From Paenibacillus pasadenensis DSM 19293 (GTDB lineage Bacteria; Bacillota; Bacilli; Paenibacillales; Paenibacillaceae), in NCBI RefSeq assembly GCF_000422485.1, contig NZ_KE383854.1:20254-84253 (forward strand): a stretch of DNA of 64,000 bases. The letters run 5' to 3'. The notes below the pieces were generated by a model. The model searched no databases and was not told the origin of the DNA. It was given only the letters and a program-made list of their open reading frames with translations. Positions 61,427 to 64,000 of the stretch are shown one piece after another; position 1 is the first letter of the stretch; every line of letters begins with the position of its first letter. A program made the position numbers and the translations under genes.

Positions 61427-63712
61427 ATGAAAAGCAAGAAGCGAAAGGTGTGGAGTTATGGACTGCTCGTCGCGCTGCTGGCGGGAGCCGGCGCGCCGCC
61501 GGCTCCCGCGTCGGCGACAGACAGCGGAGCGGCCGTGTCGGCGTCGTATACGTTCTCGATGGACAGCGTCGCGCAAGTCAAGGACGGCATCGTCTCCTAC
61601 ACGGATTCGCCTCGCAACCGCTGGTCGGCCTACGAGTCGCCGAACGCCTCGGACTGGGTGCAGACCGACTTCGGCAGCGCGCAGAGCCGATCCAAGGTGG
61701 ACCTGCATCTGTACGGAGACGGATCGGGCATCAAGGCTCCGGCGAGCTACGACGTCCAGTACTGGACCGGCTCGGCCTGGGCAAGCGCGCCCGGCCAAGC
61801 CAAGTCTCCCGCCCAGCCGGCGGCGAACCAGCTGAACACGGCGACGTTCACGGCGGTATCGGCGTCCAAGTTCCGCGTCGTATTCACCCACGCCTCCGGG
61901 GCGAAGAGCGCCGCGAGCGAGATCGCCTACGGCTTATCGTCGACGCCGACCGCGACGCCGACCGTCACGCCAACGCCGACCGCGACGCCGACCGTCACGC
62001 CAACGCCGACCGCGACGCCGACCGCCAGTCCGACGGCGACGCCGGCGCCGATCGCCGGCGGCACGGCCTCGGCTTCCTACACTTACGGCATGGATGCGGT
62101 CTCGCAGGTGAAGGACGGCATCATCTCCTACGCCGACAACCCGCGCAACCGCTGGACCGCCTACGGATCGCCCAACGCTTCGGACTGGGTGGAGACCGCC
62201 TTCGGCGGCGCGGCGACCGTCAGCCAGGCGAAGCTGTACCTGTACTCGGACGGCGCCGGGGTGCAGGCGCCGGCCAGCTATGACGTGCAATATTGGAGCG
62301 GCACGGCCTGGGCGAGCGTGCCCGGCCAGACCAAGTCTCCGGCCCAGCCGGCAGGCGGCCAGCTGAACACGGTCAGCTTCAGCGCGGTCGTCTCCTCTAA
62401 ATTCCGCGTCGTATTCACCCACGCCTCCGGCGCCAAGTCCGGCGCGACGGAAATTGTCTACGCCGGCACGGGAGGCGGCTCGACGCCGACACCGACGCCA
62501 ACTCCGACCGTCACGCCGACGCCGACGCCGACCGCCACGCCAACGCCGACGCCGACCGCCACGCCGACTCCTGGAGCTTACCCGAATTACCAGGTCAGCG
62601 TCGTCTCGCCTTCGTACGGAGCCTCCATCAACGGTACGGTGACGATCAAGTTCTATGCGCCGGGCATGCAGAACGTATGGGCGCGCTCCTGGCATCAGCC
62701 GGACACGGCCAACCCGGGGGCCAACGGGTACGACAGCTGGTTCGCCCGCACGACGCCCGATGCCAGCGGCTACGGCGAGATCGTCTTTCCCGCGAACTCG
62801 TTCCCGCACGGTCCCGTCACGGTCATCCTGAGCGCCTGGGACAGCCCCGAGGGCAATCCGAACTTCACCCGTTCCGACAACTGTTATGTGCAGCTGTACA
62901 ATGAAGGGGGAGTCGTCTGGAAGCAGGGGCTGCCTTCCGCGCCGCCTCAGGCGTCCGGCATGAGCGTGCTGTTCGCGGACGACTTCACCGGCCCGCTCTC
63001 GGCCTCCCGCACCGGAGCCGGCGCGACATACGCCGCCGCCAAGCCGGACAGCCCCGGCGGCTCGGAGTTCGGGGAGGCGATCTTCGCCGATCCGAACGGT
63101 CCGCATAATCCGTTCTCGATCCTGGGCAGCCAGTACCTGCGCATCCGCTCGACCAAAACGCCGGCCGGCTATGTCGATCCGATGGGCTGGAACCGGACGC
63201 ACTTCGGCGGCTTGCTGTCGTCCGTCCGCACGGACGGCACCGGCATCGCCGCGCAGTACGGCTACTTCGAGGCCCGCATCCTGATGCCGGCGGGCAAAGG
63301 CGCATGGCCTGCGTTCTGGCTCATGTCGCAAAACAGCATCTCGCAGAACGTGCCGTCGACGGCGGAGATCGACACGATCGAGGCCTACGGCCACAACCCG
63401 GCCGGCTCCTGCCGCTCGCAGCATTGGTGGAGCGGATCGCCGGAAATCCACGAGACAGTGTGCACGAGCAATTCGTTCGCCTTCGGCGACAACGCGTCCG
63501 TCTGGCATGTCTATGGGACGAAGATTACGCCGACCGACACGATCTACTACATCGACAACGTCGAGGTGTGGCGGCATGCTACGTTCGAGCAGGCCAAGAC
63601 GCCGATGTACTTCATGCTGAACCTCGCCCTCGGCGGCGGCTGGCCGGTCGAGCTGGACCGCTACGGCAACCAGATCGACATGTTCGTCGACTACGTCCGC
63701 GTCTTCCAGTAG
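61427..63712 (+). CDS. Secreted GH16 beta-glucanase with two discoidin-like modules
   Basis: 761 residues (ATG 61427; a TTG at 61424 is also in frame; the ribosome site AGAGAGG is about 14 bases away). Signal peptide to about residue 31. Two highly similar F5/8-type (discoidin/CBM32-like) modules follow (about 37-165 and 205-345; shared segments KDGI.SY.D.PRNRW.AY.SPNASDWV.T.FG and FRVVFTHASGAKS). They are joined by Thr-Pro linkers. Then come an Ig-like region (about 380-500) and a GH16 domain with catalytic AEIDTIEAYGHN and terminal DMFVDYVRVFQ. It probably cuts beta-1,3 or beta-1,3-1,4-glucan and binds the wall or polymer by its modules. Confidence 0.92.
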   Translation: MKSKKRKVWSYGLLVALLAGAGAPPAPASATDSGAAVSASYTFSMDSVAQVKDGIVSYTDSPRNRWSAYESPNASDWVQTDFGSAQSRSKVDLHLYGDGSGIKAPASYDVQYWTGSAWASAPGQAKSPAQPAANQLNTATFTAVSASKFRVVFTHASGAKSAASEIAYGLSSTPTATPTVTPTPTATPTVTPTPTATPTASPTATPAPIAGGTASASYTYGMDAVSQVKDGIISYADNPRNRWTAYGSPNASDWVETAFGGAATVSQAKLYLYSDGAGVQAPASYDVQYWSGTAWASVPGQTKSPAQPAGGQLNTVSFSAVVSSKFRVVFTHASGAKSGATEIVYAGTGGGSTPTPTPTPTVTPTPTPTATPTPTPTATPTPGAYPNYQVSVVSPSYGASINGTVTIKFYAPGMQNVWARSWHQPDTANPGANGYDSWFARTTPDASGYGEIVFPANSFPHGPVTVILSAWDSPEGNPNFTRSDNCYVQLYNEGGVVWKQGLPSAPPQASGMSVLFADDFTGPLSASRTGAGATYAAAKPDSPGGSEFGEAIFADPNGPHNPFSILGSQYLRIRSTKTPAGYVDPMGWNRTHFGGLLSSVRTDGTGIAAQYGYFEARILMPAGKGAWPAFWLMSQNSISQNVPSTAEIDTIEAYGHNPAGSCRSQHWWSGSPEIHETVCTSNSFAFGDNASVWHVYGTKITPTDTIYYIDNVEVWRHATFEQAKTPMYFMLNLALGGGWPVELDRYGNQIDMFVDYVRVFQ

Positions 63713-63733
63713 CGGCCGAACAGGCTTGTCCAG

Positions 63734-63767
63734 GAGCGCCCGGGCTTTTCCCGCGGCGCTTTTTTTG
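63734..63767 (+). terminator. Terminator after the GH16 gene
   Basis: AGCGCCCGGG/CCCGCGGCGCT stem followed by TTTTTTT. Confidence 0.85.
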
Positions 63768-63870
63768 CATGACGAACCCGAGGCTGCCAGGGCGAGGGGG
63801 ACTGGAGCGGCTGCTCGTGCTCGGTTCCATTTGATTCTAGATCGAGGAGCCGTTGGAATCGGCCATTAGA

Positions 63871-64000
63871 CCGGGCTTGGGAACGTCTGCAACCCGATTA
63901 TTTCGGGTTACAGTTCGGGAACCGGGCTTGGGAACGTCTGCAACCCGATTATTTCGGGTTACAGCTCGGGAACCGGGCTTGGGAATGTCTGCAACCCGAT
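63871..64000. repeat. 51-bp tandem repeat with an internal hairpin, running off the window
   Basis: The unit starting CCGGGCTTGGGAACGTCTGC begins at 63871, 63922 and 63973, with only single-base differences. Each contains the inverted repeat AACCCG-N7-CGGGTT. There are at least 2.5 units. There are no spacers, so it is not a CRISPR array. Confidence 0.9.

Overview
The window joins two very different kinds of DNA. Bases 1 to about 33,200 are strikingly AT-rich and the rest is strikingly GC-rich. Gene content (SLH-anchored GH16 glucanases, LplABC-type sugar importer, YesMN two-component pair, GH43 enzymes, YdaO-type riboswitch, aa3-type quinol oxidase, BdbCD) points to a Gram-positive, spore-former-like Bacillota. 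Paenibacillus or a close relative is the best guess, with the AT-rich part being acquired DNA. No rRNA, tRNA or CRISPR array was found.

1-17.4 kb: a metal/respiration/envelope-stress module. It holds the start of a heavy-metal (HMA) protein, a CzcO-like flavoprotein, two CopD-like membrane proteins and a CopC-like protein, an ArsR/CadC-type metal sensor, a LysM-G5-M23 cell-wall hydrolase, an orphan OmpR-type regulator with an abnormal receiver, a BdbD/BdbC thiol oxidase pair, a complete qoxABCD quinol oxidase operon, a dead IS1182-type transposase, a BlaI-type repressor with an M56 membrane peptidase, an NlpC/P60 hydrolase behind a c-di-AMP riboswitch, and a ResA/TlpA-type thioredoxin. Two repeated operator families tie these genes together: an ArsR-type site (5 copies, 126-8752) and a BlaI-type palindrome TAAACTA-N7-TAGTTTA (4 copies, 6397-15695). 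The qox promoter carries both. The module decays into CtaG and CDF-transporter fragments at 17.0-17.4 kb.

17.7-33.2 kb: a Tn7-like transposon (tnsA, tnsB, tnsC and two tniQ/tnsD-type genes). Its cargo is a small unknown gene, an IS66-family insertion with a clean 8-bp target duplication, and a Gabija-like anti-phage pair (OLD/TOPRIM nuclease plus UvrD-like helicase). Four TnsB-site-like repeats and a TGTTCAGTGAC-type terminus lie just after the helicase gene and mark the far end at about 33,158, immediately before a transcription terminator.

33.2-49.7 kb: GC-rich chromosomal genes. A GNAT pseudogene at the border is followed by a DeoR-type regulator with a GH43-type enzyme, a seven-gene operon (creatininase-like hydrolase, NMT1-type ABC importer, FAD oxidoreductase, two cytosine-deaminase-like amidohydrolases) probably for a small nitrogen-rich cyclic compound, an NTR-like secreted protein, a GNAT, a LysR/thioesterase divergent pair, and an amino-acid SBP plus permease with no ATPase gene.

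49.7-64 kb: a beta-glucan utilisation locus: a broken double-GH16/SLH protein, an LplABC-type importer, a GH43-like intracellular glycosidase, YesN/YesM on the opposite strand, and a 761-residue GH16 with duplicated discoidin-like modules. The window ends in a 51-bp tandem repeat.
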